Shown here one piece after another: positions 6,841 through 15,641 of a DNA stretch of 47,934 nt. The first letter of the stretch is position 1. Every line of letters starts with the position of its first letter. The stretch lies in assembly GCA_949296775.1 (NCBI GenBank), contig CASFQA010000003.1, positions 1 to 47,934 on the forward strand, written 5' to 3'. This DNA is from an uncultured bacterium. Lineage in GTDB: Bacteria > Bacillota_I > Bacilli_A > RFN20 > CAG-826. The position numbers and the translations under genes are program-made. Under the pieces are notes generated by a model. It saw only the letters and a program-made list of their open reading frames with translations. It searched no databases and was not told where the DNA came from.

Positions 6841-8564
6841 AATACATCGACGCCCAGACATTGAAGGCCCTCTATATCTCGGCCGCCAATAACCTATATA
6901 ACCACTACCCGGAAATCGACCAGCTGAACGTCTTCCCCGTTCCCGACGGCGACACCGGCATGAACATGAATTTGACCGTCACTTCCGGCTCGAAGGAAAT
7001 CCAGAACCGGGAATACGACGATATCCATGAAGTGGCGGCTAATTTCTCCCGCGGCCTTTTGATGGGGGCCCGGGGCAATTCCGGCGTCATCACCTCCCAG
7101 ATATTCCGCGGCTTTGCCGTCGGGTTGGAAGGGAAGAAGCAGATCAACGCGGTGGAATTGGCCAAAGCCTTGGTTTCCGGCAAAGAAGTGGCTTATAAAG
7201 CGGTCATGAAGCCGGTCGAGGGCACTATCCTCACCGTCATCCGCGAATCGAGCGCCGCCTTAAAGGAATTCGTCAAATCCTCGACCACCATCGAGGAGGC
7301 TTTCGATTATTTCCTCGATTCGGCGAGGAAATCGCTCGCCCATACCCCTGAATTATTGCCGGTTTTGAAGGAAGTCGGGGTCGTCGACTCCGGCGGGGCC
7401 GGCTTAGTCCGGCTAATCGAGGGGATGCAGCTCGCGGTCCACGGGGATTTCGTCGAGCGGAACGCCGACGTCGCCCCTCAGCCCTCCGAACCGGTCGTCC
7501 CGACTTATGCCGGGGCTCAGTTATCGGAAGACGAGGAAGGGTATGGCTATTGCACCCAATTCATCCTGCGGATCGACGACGGGTCGACCCCAGGGAAGAA
7601 AACCTTCAACGAGAAGAATTTCATGCGCTTCCTCTCAAGCCATGGCAAATCCTTGGTCACGGTGAGGGATGAGGAGATCGTCAAAGTCCACGTCCACGCC
7701 TTGACCCCGGGCATGATCTTGAATTACGCCCAGCAATTCGGCGAATTCGTCACCATCATCATCGAAAACATGTCGGAAGAGCACCGGAATATCGAGAAAG
7801 GGTATAAAGCCACCGATTACCTCGCCGGGCTTGAGCAGGGGAGAAAGAAGGAACAGATCCTCGCTGAGCCGGAGGAGGAACTCGAGCCGAATAAGGAACT
7901 AGGGCTCGTCGCCGTCTCCAGCGGCGCCGGACTCGATGAGATGTTCAAGGAGCTCGGCGTCGACGTCTTGGTCAGCGGGGGGCAGACCATGAACCCCTCG
8001 ACCGAGGACTTCGTCAAAGCCATTAAGAAAACCCGGGCCAAGAACGTCTTGATCCTCCCCAATAACTCCAATATCGTCATGGCGGCCTCCCAGGCGGCCG
8101 ACGTCATGGAAGGGAGCAGCGTCAATGTCCGGGTCGTCTTATCGAAGACCATCCCCCAAGGCATCTGCTCGGCCATGCAATATAACCCGGAAGGGAAGCT
8201 CGATGAAGTGTTCGCCGACATGAAAAGCGCCCTTAAGACCATCCGTTCCGGCTCGGTGACATATGCGATCAAGGATACCGAGATCGAAGGGGTCCACATC
8301 ACCAAAGGGTTCTATATGGCGATGAAGGACAAAAACATCGTCTCCTGCGTCAAAGACAAGATGGAGGCCTTGTTCGACTTAAGCGAGGCCCTGATCCGGC
8401 GCGGCGATTCGGCCGTCTTATCCGTCTACTGCGGGCAGGACGTGACTCCGGAGGAGATGGAGCGAGCCACCGATTACCTAAACGAGAAATACGGGGACGA
8501 GATCGACATCGACGTCAAGATGGGCGATCAACCGGTCTATTCCTTCTTAGTCGGGGTTGAATGA
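6837..8564 (+). CDS. fakA: Fatty acid kinase FakA (DhaL/DAK2 family, YloV)
   Basis: 575 residues, usual length ~550. The N-terminal DhaL nucleotide-binding domain shows LNVFPVPDGDTGMNM, whose Asp residues bind Mg-ATP, and MGARGNSGVITSQIF. A central and C-terminal region (SEEHRNIEKGYKA; ILPNNSNIVMAASQAADV) matches the FakA family. FakA phosphorylates fatty acids carried by FakB (DegV) so exogenous fatty acids can enter phospholipids. This is notable here because the fapR-plsX-fabD-fabG-acpP block found nearby in Bacillus is missing from the locus. It overlaps yloU by 4 nt and ends at a strong terminator. Confidence 0.93.
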   Translation: MKYIDAQTLKALYISAANNLYNHYPEIDQLNVFPVPDGDTGMNMNLTVTSGSKEIQNREYDDIHEVAANFSRGLLMGARGNSGVITSQIFRGFAVGLEGKKQINAVELAKALVSGKEVAYKAVMKPVEGTILTVIRESSAALKEFVKSSTTIEEAFDYFLDSARKSLAHTPELLPVLKEVGVVDSGGAGLVRLIEGMQLAVHGDFVERNADVAPQPSEPVVPTYAGAQLSEDEEGYGYCTQFILRIDDGSTPGKKTFNEKNFMRFLSSHGKSLVTVRDEEIVKVHVHALTPGMILNYAQQFGEFVTIIIENMSEEHRNIEKGYKATDYLAGLEQGRKKEQILAEPEEELEPNKELGLVAVSSGAGLDEMFKELGVDVLVSGGQTMNPSTEDFVKAIKKTRAKNVLILPNNSNIVMAASQAADVMEGSSVNVRVVLSKTIPQGICSAMQYNPEGKLDEVFADMKSALKTIRSGSVTYAIKDTEIEGVHITKGFYMAMKDKNIVSCVKDKMEALFDLSEALIRRGDSAVLSVYCGQDVTPEEMERATDYLNEKYGDEIDIDVKMGDQPVYSFLVGVE

Positions 8565-8570
8565 TATCCC

Positions 8571-8590
8571 AGGGGCCTCGGGCCCCTTTT
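8571..8590 (+). terminator. Terminator after fakA
   Basis: AGGGGCC (8571-8577) pairs with GGCCCCT (8581-8587) around a 3-nt loop, then TTTT. It lies between convergent genes and may serve both. Confidence 0.85.
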
Positions 8591-9015
8591 CATTTTCTTC
8601 GGGCGTTATCCAACGCTTCCTGGAGATAACGGGGATCGAAGCCGAAGTCCCGATAGCCTTCTAAGCAGGTATCGAGGTAGCTTTGGCTCGGCGGCATGAC
8701 GTCACGGATCTCCTCGTTCATGATATAGACGAGGCCGGTTATCCTTTCGCCGTCTTTTTCGATTTCGAGGGTCTGCTTCCGATAATGGATGGGATAGCCC
8801 TCGTAACGGTCGAGGCGCCGTTCATCGTCCTCGGATATCGCGAACACCCCGAGGGGGACCGCTTTCCCGGGGCTCGGCTTGATGGTCAGATAGTAACGGA
8901 ACTCCAGCTCATATCCCTTCAATAGATAGGTTCCCGCTTTCCGGGCGGTGGGGCAGCGGGAGGACATTTGCCGGGAGTTGAGGTTCGATCCGTAGGCGAA
9001 GTAATAACGGTTCAT
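8590..9015 (-). CDS. Gamma-glutamylcyclotransferase-like (GGCT/AIG2) protein
   Basis: 141 residues. The family hallmark YFAYGSNLN follows the start codon and forms the substrate loop; the later DRYEGYPIHYR contains the Glu that acts as catalytic base in the family. Such enzymes release 5-oxoproline from gamma-glutamyl peptides or amines in the cytosol; the substrate here is unknown. ATG 9015 was preferred because YFAYGSNL normally lies within a few residues of the start; a TTG at 9039 would add a basic stretch. It is convergent with fakA and its 5' end faces recG with ~130 bp between them. This gene is absent from the Bacillus version of the locus. Confidence 0.85.
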   Translation of the reverse strand: MNRYYFAYGSNLNSRQMSSRCPTARKAGTYLLKGYELEFRYYLTIKPSPGKAVPLGVFAISEDDERRLDRYEGYPIHYRKQTLEIEKDGERITGLVYIMNEEIRDVMPPSQSYLDTCLEGYRDFGFDPRYLQEALDNARRK

Positions 9016-9130
9016 TCTTTTCTCTTTCTTTTTGCTCAAGGGTTTAGACGATGGCGTTCTTCTCCCACGCGGGGATTCGACAACCGATTTTATTATACCG
9101 CCTTGCTTTGCTCCTCTTCCCCTTAAGCGG

Positions 9131-9139
9131 TGGTAAAAT
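9131..9139 (+). promoter_or_regulatory. Extended -10 promoter of recG (leaderless)
   Basis: TGGTAAAAT, an extended -10 element, ends at 9139. GTG 9147 is 7 nt further, so the mRNA probably starts at or beside the start codon. No -35 box at the right distance. Confidence 0.65.
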
Positions 9140-9146
9140 GAACCTC

Positions 9147-11141
9147 GTGAAGCTAACCTCCTCCCCCAAACTCAATTACCTCCTCGGCGAGATGGGCATC
9201 TTCACCCCCTTTGAGGTCATCAACCATCTGCCGAGGCGTTATGATTCCTTTTGCTACGCGACCCGGGAGGAGCTGATGTCTTTGGCGCCGAACCGCCGTT
9301 ATGTTCTTTTCGGGAAGATATTGACCCCGATCCAAGTGACGAGGTTTTCTAAAATCTCGGCCGCGAAATTCTATCTCCGCGACCAATACGGGGACGATTA
9401 CGCGATGGTGGCTTATAATCGGCCATATCTTGGCAAGACGTTCAAGGAGGGGGACGATGTGAGCGTCGCCGCCAGCTTCGATTCCAAACGGCACGAGCTT
9501 TCGGTCATCTCGATCAAGAAAGGGCGGATCGACGCCGCCCATCAGCTAGTCCCGGTCTATAGCTTGCCCGCCGATTACCCCAACCATAGCTTCGCCTCGC
9601 TGGTCAAAAAGAGCTTAGAGGCGCTTAAAGGGCAAATTTACGACCACGTCCCCTCTGTCTTCGCCCAAAAATACCGGCTCATTCACCGGGAAGAGGCCTA
9701 TTGGAAATGCCATTTCCCGGCGAGCCCGGCGGATTTAAACGCCGGGAGGCGGGTGCTCAAATACGAGGAAGCCTTGACCTTCACCTTGCATAACCTCCTC
9801 ATCAAAAGGGCCAATAAGGCGCTGATCAAAGGGGATCGGTTCGCCCTTGACCAGGGGAAAATCGATTCGTTCATCGCCAAGCTCCCCTTCGTCCTTACCG
9901 CCGATCAGAAGAAGGCGGTGGACGAATGCTTATCCGATATGGGCGGCGGGACCATCATGACCCGGCTCCTGCAAGGCGACGTCGGGACCGGCAAGACCCT
10001 GGTGGCGGCTATTTTGGCCTATGCCAACTTCACCCGGGGCGAGCAGACCGCCATCATGGCCCCGACCGAATCCTTGGCCAAGCAGCATCTAGGCTATTTC
10101 TCGGCCTTATTGGAGCCATTCGGGGTCAAGGTCGGCTATTTGACCGGGCTGATCAAGGGGAAGGAGCGGAAAGCGGTGCTGTCCGCCTTATCCGACGGGA
10201 GCCTCGACGTCTTGATCGGGACCCACGCCTTATTCGGGGCCGACGTCCTCTATCCCAATCTCGGCTTAGCCATCATCGACGAGCAGCATAAGTTCGGGGT
10301 CAACCAGCGGTCTAGGCTGCTCGGCAAAGGGGAGCGGGCCGATCTATTGCTGATGTCGGCCACCCCGATCCCCCGGACTTTGTCATTGACTTTGTATGGG
10401 GACCTCGATGTCTCCTCTTTGGCTCTTTTCCCCTTCAAGAAGCGGGAGGTCGAGACCAAGATCGTGCCCGCGAATTACAAACGGGCGGCCTTGACCATCG
10501 CCAAGGCTTTGCAGGAGGAAAGGCAAGTCTACGTCATCGCCCCCCGGGTCGAGGGGGAGGGGGACGAAAGCGTTCAAGCGGTATATGAGAAAATATCCGG
10601 CTTTTTCCCCGGCCTTTGCGCCCTTATCCACGGCCAGCTTGACGAGGAGAGCAAGGAAAAGGCCCTCGAGGAGTTCAAGTCCGGAAAGAAGCCGATCCTC
10701 GTCGCCACCTCGATCGTCGAGGTCGGGATCGACGTCAAGAAAGCCGGGATGATGTTCGTCTTCTCGCCCACCAGCTTCTCCTTGTCGTCCCTCCATCAGC
10801 TGAGGGGGAGAATCGGAAGGGATGGGCAAAAGGCGCATTTCTATATGTGCATCTCCGCCCCGAGCGAAGAGGACAAAGAGAAATTGGGCGTCTTAGTCGA
10901 TTCCTCCGACGGGTTTGAGATCGCCGAGGCCGACTTAAGGCTAAGGGGGCCGGGGACGCTCTCCGGCACCCGGCAAAGCGGCTTCCCGGAGTTTTCTTTC
11001 CTCTCCCCGGTCAACGACCTCAAGATCTTCGAATGCGCGCGCGCCGATGCCGCCTATATCATCGACCATCAAGGCGAGAAGCAATTCCTCTACCTTCTAA
11101 GCAAAGCCAAGGAGGCGATCGAGGGGGCGAGTTTGGCTTGA
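9147..11141 (+). CDS. recG: ATP-dependent DNA helicase RecG
   Basis: 664 residues (Bacillus 682). N-terminal wedge/OB region at ~1-240, then helicase lobes with Walker A GDVGTGKT, box II DEQHKFG, motif III SATPIPRTL and motif VI QLRGRIGRDG. RecG remodels stalled replication forks and branched DNA. GTG 9147 was chosen: the -10 box occupies 9134-9139, so the ATG at 9138 and the longer frame from 9051 would not be transcribed, and KLTSSPKLNYLLGEMGI aligns with the normal RecG start. In Bacillus recG is followed by fapR and the fatty-acid genes; here a small ORF and a lipoprotein follow. Confidence 0.95.
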   Translation: MKLTSSPKLNYLLGEMGIFTPFEVINHLPRRYDSFCYATREELMSLAPNRRYVLFGKILTPIQVTRFSKISAAKFYLRDQYGDDYAMVAYNRPYLGKTFKEGDDVSVAASFDSKRHELSVISIKKGRIDAAHQLVPVYSLPADYPNHSFASLVKKSLEALKGQIYDHVPSVFAQKYRLIHREEAYWKCHFPASPADLNAGRRVLKYEEALTFTLHNLLIKRANKALIKGDRFALDQGKIDSFIAKLPFVLTADQKKAVDECLSDMGGGTIMTRLLQGDVGTGKTLVAAILAYANFTRGEQTAIMAPTESLAKQHLGYFSALLEPFGVKVGYLTGLIKGKERKAVLSALSDGSLDVLIGTHALFGADVLYPNLGLAIIDEQHKFGVNQRSRLLGKGERADLLLMSATPIPRTLSLTLYGDLDVSSLALFPFKKREVETKIVPANYKRAALTIAKALQEERQVYVIAPRVEGEGDESVQAVYEKISGFFPGLCALIHGQLDEESKEKALEEFKSGKKPILVATSIVEVGIDVKKAGMMFVFSPTSFSLSSLHQLRGRIGRDGQKAHFYMCISAPSEEDKEKLGVLVDSSDGFEIAEADLRLRGPGTLSGTRQSGFPEFSFLSPVNDLKIFECARADAAYIIDHQGEKQFLYLLSKAKEAIEGASLA

Positions 11142-11165
11142 CGGCAATCGTTCTCCCGTTAAAAT
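11138..11165 (+). promoter_or_regulatory. Promoter of the small ORF/lipoprotein pair
   Basis: -35 TTGACG (11138-11143, overlapping the recG stop), 16-nt spacer, -10 TAAAAT (11160-11165). The transcript would start near 11172. Confidence 0.65.
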
Positions 11166-11184
11166 AAAGCAAGAGGACATAGCT

Positions 11185-11256
11185 ATGCTTAGCCAGATTT
11201 TGTTTCTATCAGGCTACCTTCCTGTCCCATTCCTGTTTTCGGAGGTGAGCACCTAA
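11185..11256 (+). CDS. 23-residue hydrophobic peptide, coupled to the next gene
   Basis: ATG 11185 follows AGAGGA at normal spacing and runs 23 codons to TAA 11254-11256. The peptide begins MLSQILFLSGYLPVP and is largely hydrophobic. Its stop overlaps the next ATG by one base (TAATG), and the GGAGGT serving the next gene lies inside its 3' end, so translation of the two is probably coupled. It could be a leader peptide or a small membrane peptide. Support is the signal set (promoter, SD, overlap); there is no recognised family. Confidence 0.5.
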   Translation: MLSQILFLSGYLPVPFLFSEVST

Positions 11257-12188
11257 TGAAACACAAACTTTATTTGCTTTCCGTAGCAAGCTTATCCTTC
11301 GGCTGTGCCCCTGGCAGTCTGACGTGCACGGGCTATGGGGGAACTATTGACGGGAGCGATTTGGCTTCCCGGACGGAATATCAGCAAACCGCTGGCCATT
11401 ATACCGAATTAAGGCTTTGCGGGTCCATGAACGCCAATTGGCAATCGACCCTCGATTATCCTTTTTCTTGCCCATTTGGTTTTGGGATCGGCGTATCGTT
11501 GCCGATTGGCCCGCAGACAACGGGTTCTGTCGAGATCGGGTATGCCATCGGCGGGTACCGCTGTATGCCTATTTACGATGAGCATGGCAACGAAGCCCTC
11601 ATCACCGCCGATAACCTCGACGATTATTCGTTTTTCTTAGAGTCGCAGATCGAATATTTCCCGACCGGGGAAATTCCGCCTTTGGATTATGAGGGAGACG
11701 CCTGGCGTTCAGATTGGGTAGCGCTAGAAGGAGATCTTTTTCCAATAGACCTCGCGGGGATGTTTAGAGGAGACAGTCATCGGTTTGGCACAGTGAATGT
11801 TAAAAACCATCCTGATATCAGTCTTATCGGCGTGTTCGAATCCCCTGAGTTCAAAGTTCCGGTGTCCTTGTCGTCATTGCCGGACAATTGCCTTCTCAGC
11901 ATCGGCTGCGGTTTGGTTTGCTTTGAAAAGGCCACCGGAAACAGAGTTTCGCTCCACATCCGTTATAGGCGTTCCGTCGGCAGCAACGGAATCTACGAAG
12001 GCGGAACCGCGACCCTTGGCTTTTTCAACAACAGAGATAAGCCCAGCCAAGGTTTCGTCCCCCTCCCCGATGCCGATACCCAATCGAGCAAATACGTCGT
12101 TTATCCAGAGTTTTTCGAGTCCGATGATTTTATCAACGAGTTCGAATACGTCTCCAGCCGCCGCCCCGGATATCCGACCGATTGGTGA
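11256..12188 (+). CDS. Putative lipoprotein of unknown function
   Basis: 310 residues, not recognised. The N-terminus MKHKLYLLSVASLSFGCAPG is short, basic then hydrophobic, and ends in LSFGC, a lipobox-like site that is not perfect (the -3 position is Ser). The mature part is rich in G, Y, F, D and P with few helices, suggesting a beta-rich extracellular domain, plus several Cys in the first 110 residues (SLTCTGYGG; LRLCGSM; FSCPFGF; YRCMPI). GGAGGT lies at good spacing before ATG 11256. It occupies the place where Bacillus has the fapR-plsX-fab genes. Confidence 0.75.
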   Translation: MKHKLYLLSVASLSFGCAPGSLTCTGYGGTIDGSDLASRTEYQQTAGHYTELRLCGSMNANWQSTLDYPFSCPFGFGIGVSLPIGPQTTGSVEIGYAIGGYRCMPIYDEHGNEALITADNLDDYSFFLESQIEYFPTGEIPPLDYEGDAWRSDWVALEGDLFPIDLAGMFRGDSHRFGTVNVKNHPDISLIGVFESPEFKVPVSLSSLPDNCLLSIGCGLVCFEKATGNRVSLHIRYRRSVGSNGIYEGGTATLGFFNNRDKPSQGFVPLPDADTQSSKYVVYPEFFESDDFINEFEYVSSRRPGYPTDW

Positions 12189-12255
12189 CTTCTCATTTGG
12201 GCCTAGCCAATCCAACCTGCCGGCTTTTGAGGATAATTGCCCCCATCTTGCGGAG

Positions 12256-12289
12256 GGCTATAGCCTCTTAAGAGGCAATAGGGTATAGT
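12256..12289 (+). promoter_or_regulatory. rnc promoter with upstream palindromes (leaderless)
   Basis: -10 TATAGT (12284-12289) ends 7 nt before ATG 12297. Two overlapping perfect palindromes precede it: GGCTATAGCC (12256-12265) and GCCTCTTAAGAGGC (12263-12276). They could be an operator; no good -35 box is seen. Confidence 0.5.
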
Positions 12290-12296
12290 AACGGCG

Positions 12297-12992
12297 ATGA
12301 GCAGCGAGTATATGGCGCTTTACCGCCGGTTCAACATCAAGCCGAACAACGAGGAGCTTTACCGCCTGGCCTTTACCCATTCCTCCTATAACGGGATGGT
12401 GGGGACGAGGCATCAGGATTACGAACGGCTCGAGTTCCTCGGTGACTCGATCATCGGCTTCGTCACTTCCGAGCTCTGCTTCGCCTTCCATCCGGAGATG
12501 GAGCAAGGGCAGCTAAGCGTCCTCAAAGCCCAATTCATCCGTTCCTCCTCCGAAGCCCAGTATTGCCAAAAGCTCGGGCTTGGGCCTTATATCCGGGTGG
12601 GCCCCTCGTTTATGAAGGAAGCCAGCACCAACGAATCCTTGTTGGAAGACGTCTTCGAATCGTTCGTCGGGGCGGTTTACCTCGACCAAGGATTGGATTT
12701 TTGCTACAAGTTGGTTCGCTCGATTTTTGAGGAAGACATCAAGCACGCGACCATCAACGAAGCCATCAACCCCAAATCGAAGCTGCAGGAATGCATGCAG
12801 GCCGACTCCAAGGAATCGGTCACCTATCGGATCATCAAGGAGTCCGGGACCGCCTCGGCTAAAGTGTTCACCGCCGCGGTTTATTTCGAAGGCAATGAGA
12901 TCGGAAGAGGCGAAGGGCATAACAAGAAAGCGGCCGAAACCGCCGCCGCCCGGGACGCCCTCAACAAGATGGCGTTGCCAGAGAAGGAATAG
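12297..12992 (+). CDS. rnc: Ribonuclease III
   Basis: 231 residues, normal length. The catalytic domain holds the signature ERLEFLGDSIIGFVTSEL, with the metal-binding Glu/Asp, and NESLLEDVFESFVGAVYLD. The C-terminal double-stranded-RNA-binding domain starts near PKSKLQECMQ and ends GHNKKAAETAAARDAL. It cuts structured RNA in rRNA and mRNA maturation. It has no Shine-Dalgarno; the -10 box ends 7 nt before ATG, so the message is probably leaderless. ftsY follows after 5 nt; smc, which lies between them in Bacillus, is absent. Confidence 0.96.
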   Translation: MSSEYMALYRRFNIKPNNEELYRLAFTHSSYNGMVGTRHQDYERLEFLGDSIIGFVTSELCFAFHPEMEQGQLSVLKAQFIRSSSEAQYCQKLGLGPYIRVGPSFMKEASTNESLLEDVFESFVGAVYLDQGLDFCYKLVRSIFEEDIKHATINEAINPKSKLQECMQADSKESVTYRIIKESGTASAKVFTAAVYFEGNEIGRGEGHNKKAAETAAARDALNKMALPEKE

Positions 12993-12997
12993 ACAAA

Positions 12998-13990
12998 ATG
13001 GGACTTTTTTCGTTTTTGAAGAGCAAATTCGCCGGCAAGCCGAAAGACGAGTCGACCGTCACCTACCAGCAGGGATTGGCGAAATCGCATAAAGCCTTCG
13101 CCTCGAGGCTCGACGCTTTAAGCAAACGTTACGGCAAAGTCAACGCCGAGTATTTCGAGGAGCTGGAGGAGATTTTGATCGAATCCGACGTCGGGGTTGA
13201 TTTGAGCCTGCGGCTTTGCGAGCAGCTATTGGACAAATCCAAGCATGAAGGGCTGACCGAGCCAAAAGATATCAACGACGCTTTGGTCGATTTGATGTTC
13301 GTCGATTACGCCACCAAAGGAGGCGCCATCGTCAATGAGGTCAACTTCGCCTCCGAGGGGCCGACGGTCTTGCTCGTCGTCGGGGTCAATGGGGTCGGGA
13401 AGACCACCTCGATCGCCAAATTGGCTTATCGGTATAAGAAGCAGGGTAAGAAGGTGATGCTGGCGGCCGGCGATACTTTCCGGGCCGGGGCGGTCGAACA
13501 GCTCGGCATTTGGGCCGATCGGCTCGCCATCGATATCGTCAAAGGGGCGGCTAATTCCGATCCGGCCTCGGTCGTCTTCGATGCGGCGCGGAAAGCCAAG
13601 CAGGAAAAGGCCGATCTATTGATCGTCGATACGGCCGGGAGGCAGCAGACCAGAGCCAACCTAATGCAGGAGCTATCGAAGATCACCCGGGTTTTGGGGA
13701 AGGAGATCCCCGGCGCCCCCCATGAATGCTTCCTCATCATCGACGCCACGACCGGGCAAAACGGGGTCAGCCAAGCCCGCTGCTTCAAGGAGGTGGCCCC
13801 TTTGACCGGCATCGTCGTCACCAAAATGGACGGGACCAGCAAAGGCGGCATCATCCTTTCGATCCGCGATGAACTCGGGGTCCCGGTCCGGTTCATGGGC
13901 TTAGGCGAAAGAATGGAAGACCTCGAGGAATTCGACCTCGATAAATACCTTTACGGGCTTTTGCTGGGGGTAGACGATGGATCGGCTTGA
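12998..13990 (+). CDS. ftsY: SRP receptor FtsY
   Basis: 330 residues, with only a short N-terminal A region (MGLFSFLKSKFAGK) before the N domain. The GTPase G domain shows GVNGVGKTTSIAKLA (P-loop), DTFRAGAVEQL, DTAGRQQTRANLM and TKMDGTSKGG. FtsY docks the SRP-ribosome complex at the membrane. It starts 5 nt after rnc with AAGGA inside the rnc end, and overlaps ylxM by 14 nt. Confidence 0.96.
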   Translation: MGLFSFLKSKFAGKPKDESTVTYQQGLAKSHKAFASRLDALSKRYGKVNAEYFEELEEILIESDVGVDLSLRLCEQLLDKSKHEGLTEPKDINDALVDLMFVDYATKGGAIVNEVNFASEGPTVLLVVGVNGVGKTTSIAKLAYRYKKQGKKVMLAAGDTFRAGAVEQLGIWADRLAIDIVKGAANSDPASVVFDAARKAKQEKADLLIVDTAGRQQTRANLMQELSKITRVLGKEIPGAPHECFLIIDATTGQNGVSQARCFKEVAPLTGIVVTKMDGTSKGGIILSIRDELGVPVRFMGLGERMEDLEEFDLDKYLYGLLLGVDDGSA

Positions 13991-14312
13991 GGAAAGCGAT
14001 TACCTGATGGCCCTCTATCGGCTCTATGGGAGCTTACTGACCGAAAAGGAAAGCGCCGCGGTCCGGGATTACCTCGGCTATGACCTCTCGCTCGGGGAAA
14101 TCGCCAAACGGGAAGGAATCAGCCGCTCGGCCGTCCTTGACGCGGTGAGGAAAGGCGAGGGGAAGCTCCGCGAGATCGAAGGCAAGCTGGGGTTATACGC
14201 TAAGCTCATCCAGCTTAAGGAAGCGATATCGAGCATCGAGCAAGTCGAGGACGAAAAGAGCCGGCTCGCCCTCTATCAATCATTAGGAAAGGCTTTGACA
14301 TATGGCATTTGA
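13977..14312 (+). CDS. ylxM: SRP-associated HTH protein YlxM
   Basis: 111 residues, matching the YlxM/p13 family: an N-terminal sigma-70 region-4-like helix-turn-helix (LTEKESAAVRDYLGYDLSLG; IAKREGISRSAVLDAV) and a C-terminal helical part. In streptococci YlxM stimulates Ffh/FtsY GTP cycling. It overlaps ftsY by 14 nt and ffh by 11 nt, so the three are tightly coupled, as in Bacillus. Confidence 0.93.
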   Translation: MDRLEESDYLMALYRLYGSLLTEKESAAVRDYLGYDLSLGEIAKREGISRSAVLDAVRKGEGKLREIEGKLGLYAKLIQLKEAISSIEQVEDEKSRLALYQSLGKALTYGI

Positions 14313-15639
14313 ATCACTAACCGACCGTTTCCAGCTCTTGTTCAAGAAGCTGCGGGGCCAAACCCGGCTGAGCGAGTCCAACATGGACGAGATGCTCAAG
14401 GAGATCCGGGTCGCCTTATTGGAGGCCGACGTCAACTTCAAGGTCGTCAAGTCCTTCGTCAATGACGTCAAGGAGAAAGCCATCGGGCAGGACGTCTACG
14501 CGAAAGTCAACCCGAGCCAGATGGTCGTCAAGATCGTCCATGACGAGATCGAATCATTGCTCGGGGAAGAGCAAAGCGACATCGAATACGTCAAAAACGG
14601 CTTGACCGTCATCATGCTCGTCGGCTTGCAGGGGACCGGTAAGACCACGACCGCCGGGAAGCTGGCCAAAATGATGAAGGATAAGCTAGGCAAGAAAGTC
14701 ATGCTCGGGGCTTTAGACGTCTATCGTCCGGCCGCCATCGACCAATTACGGACCCTTTCCGCCGCGGTCGGGGCCGGTTTCTTCTCATCGTCCGGCGATC
14801 CGGTGAAGCTGGCTGAGCAGGCGAAAGCAAAAGCCTTGTCGGAAGGCTATGACGTCTTGCTCCTCGACACCGCCGGCCGACTCCAAATCGACGATAAGCT
14901 GATGAAGGAGCTCCAGGATATCAACCACGCCGTCCATCCCAACGAGGTGCTGCTCCTCGTCGACTCGGCGGCGGGCCAAGACGCGGTCAACGTCGCCAAC
15001 GCCTTCAACGCCGACCTCCGGCTTTCGGGCATCATCCTTTCCAAACTCGACGGCGACGCCAAAGGCGGGGCCGCCCTTTCGATCAAATACCTGACCGGCC
15101 TCCCCATCAAGTTCGCCGGCATGGGGGAGAAGATGGACGATCTGACCGTCTTCCATCCCGATCGGATGGCCGACCGGATCCTCGGGATGGGCGACATCGT
15201 CACCTTGGTCGAGAAAGCCAAAGACGCGATCGACGAGAAAGAGGCGGAGAAGGAAGCGAAGAAGATGATGGAGGGGGAATTCACCCTCGACGACATGCTC
15301 CGCCAGATGAAGATGGTCAAGAAGATCGGCTCCCTCGGGGCCATCGCCAAGCTGATCCCCGGGATGCCGCGATTGAGCGATGAGCAAAAGGAGATGGCCG
15401 AGCGGGAGATGAAGGTGTTCGAATCGATCATCAATTCCATGACCCCCTATGAACGGCGCCATCCCGATTGCCTGCGCTTCTCCCACAAGAACCGGATCGC
15501 CAAAGGGTCAGGGCTCACCAACGCCGACGTCAACAAGGTGCTCCGGAAATACGAGCAGTCGAAGCAGATGATGAAGCAGATGAAGCAATACGCGAAGTCG
15601 GGCAAGATGCCGCCGGGCTTCGGGGGCTTCGGGAGGTAG
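14302..15639 (+). CDS. ffh: Signal recognition particle protein Ffh
   Basis: 445 residues, usual length. N domain, then G domain with GLQGTGKTTTAGKLA, DVYRPAAIDQLR, DTAGRLQIDDKLM and SKLDGDAKGGAALS, then a Met-rich M domain (LDDMLRQMKMVKKIGSLGAI; MMKQMKQYAKSGKMPPGF) that binds signal sequences and SRP RNA. Overlaps ylxM by 11 nt. In Bacillus rpsP follows; here a membrane protein gene begins 2 nt after the stop. Confidence 0.97.
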   Translation: MAFESLTDRFQLLFKKLRGQTRLSESNMDEMLKEIRVALLEADVNFKVVKSFVNDVKEKAIGQDVYAKVNPSQMVVKIVHDEIESLLGEEQSDIEYVKNGLTVIMLVGLQGTGKTTTAGKLAKMMKDKLGKKVMLGALDVYRPAAIDQLRTLSAAVGAGFFSSSGDPVKLAEQAKAKALSEGYDVLLLDTAGRLQIDDKLMKELQDINHAVHPNEVLLLVDSAAGQDAVNVANAFNADLRLSGIILSKLDGDAKGGAALSIKYLTGLPIKFAGMGEKMDDLTVFHPDRMADRILGMGDIVTLVEKAKDAIDEKEAEKEAKKMMEGEFTLDDMLRQMKMVKKIGSLGAIAKLIPGMPRLSDEQKEMAEREMKVFESIINSMTPYERRHPDCLRFSHKNRIAKGSGLTNADVNKVLRKYEQSKQMMKQMKQYAKSGKMPPGFGGFGR

Positions 15640-15641
15640 TT

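Noticed and set aside
9051-9146. Longer N-terminus for recG
   Set aside because: The extra codons lie upstream of and across the -10 box, and do not resemble RecG.
14785-15486. Long minus-strand frame inside ffh
   Set aside because: It is the antisense shadow of the conserved ffh GTPase sequence; no start signals and no family resemblance.
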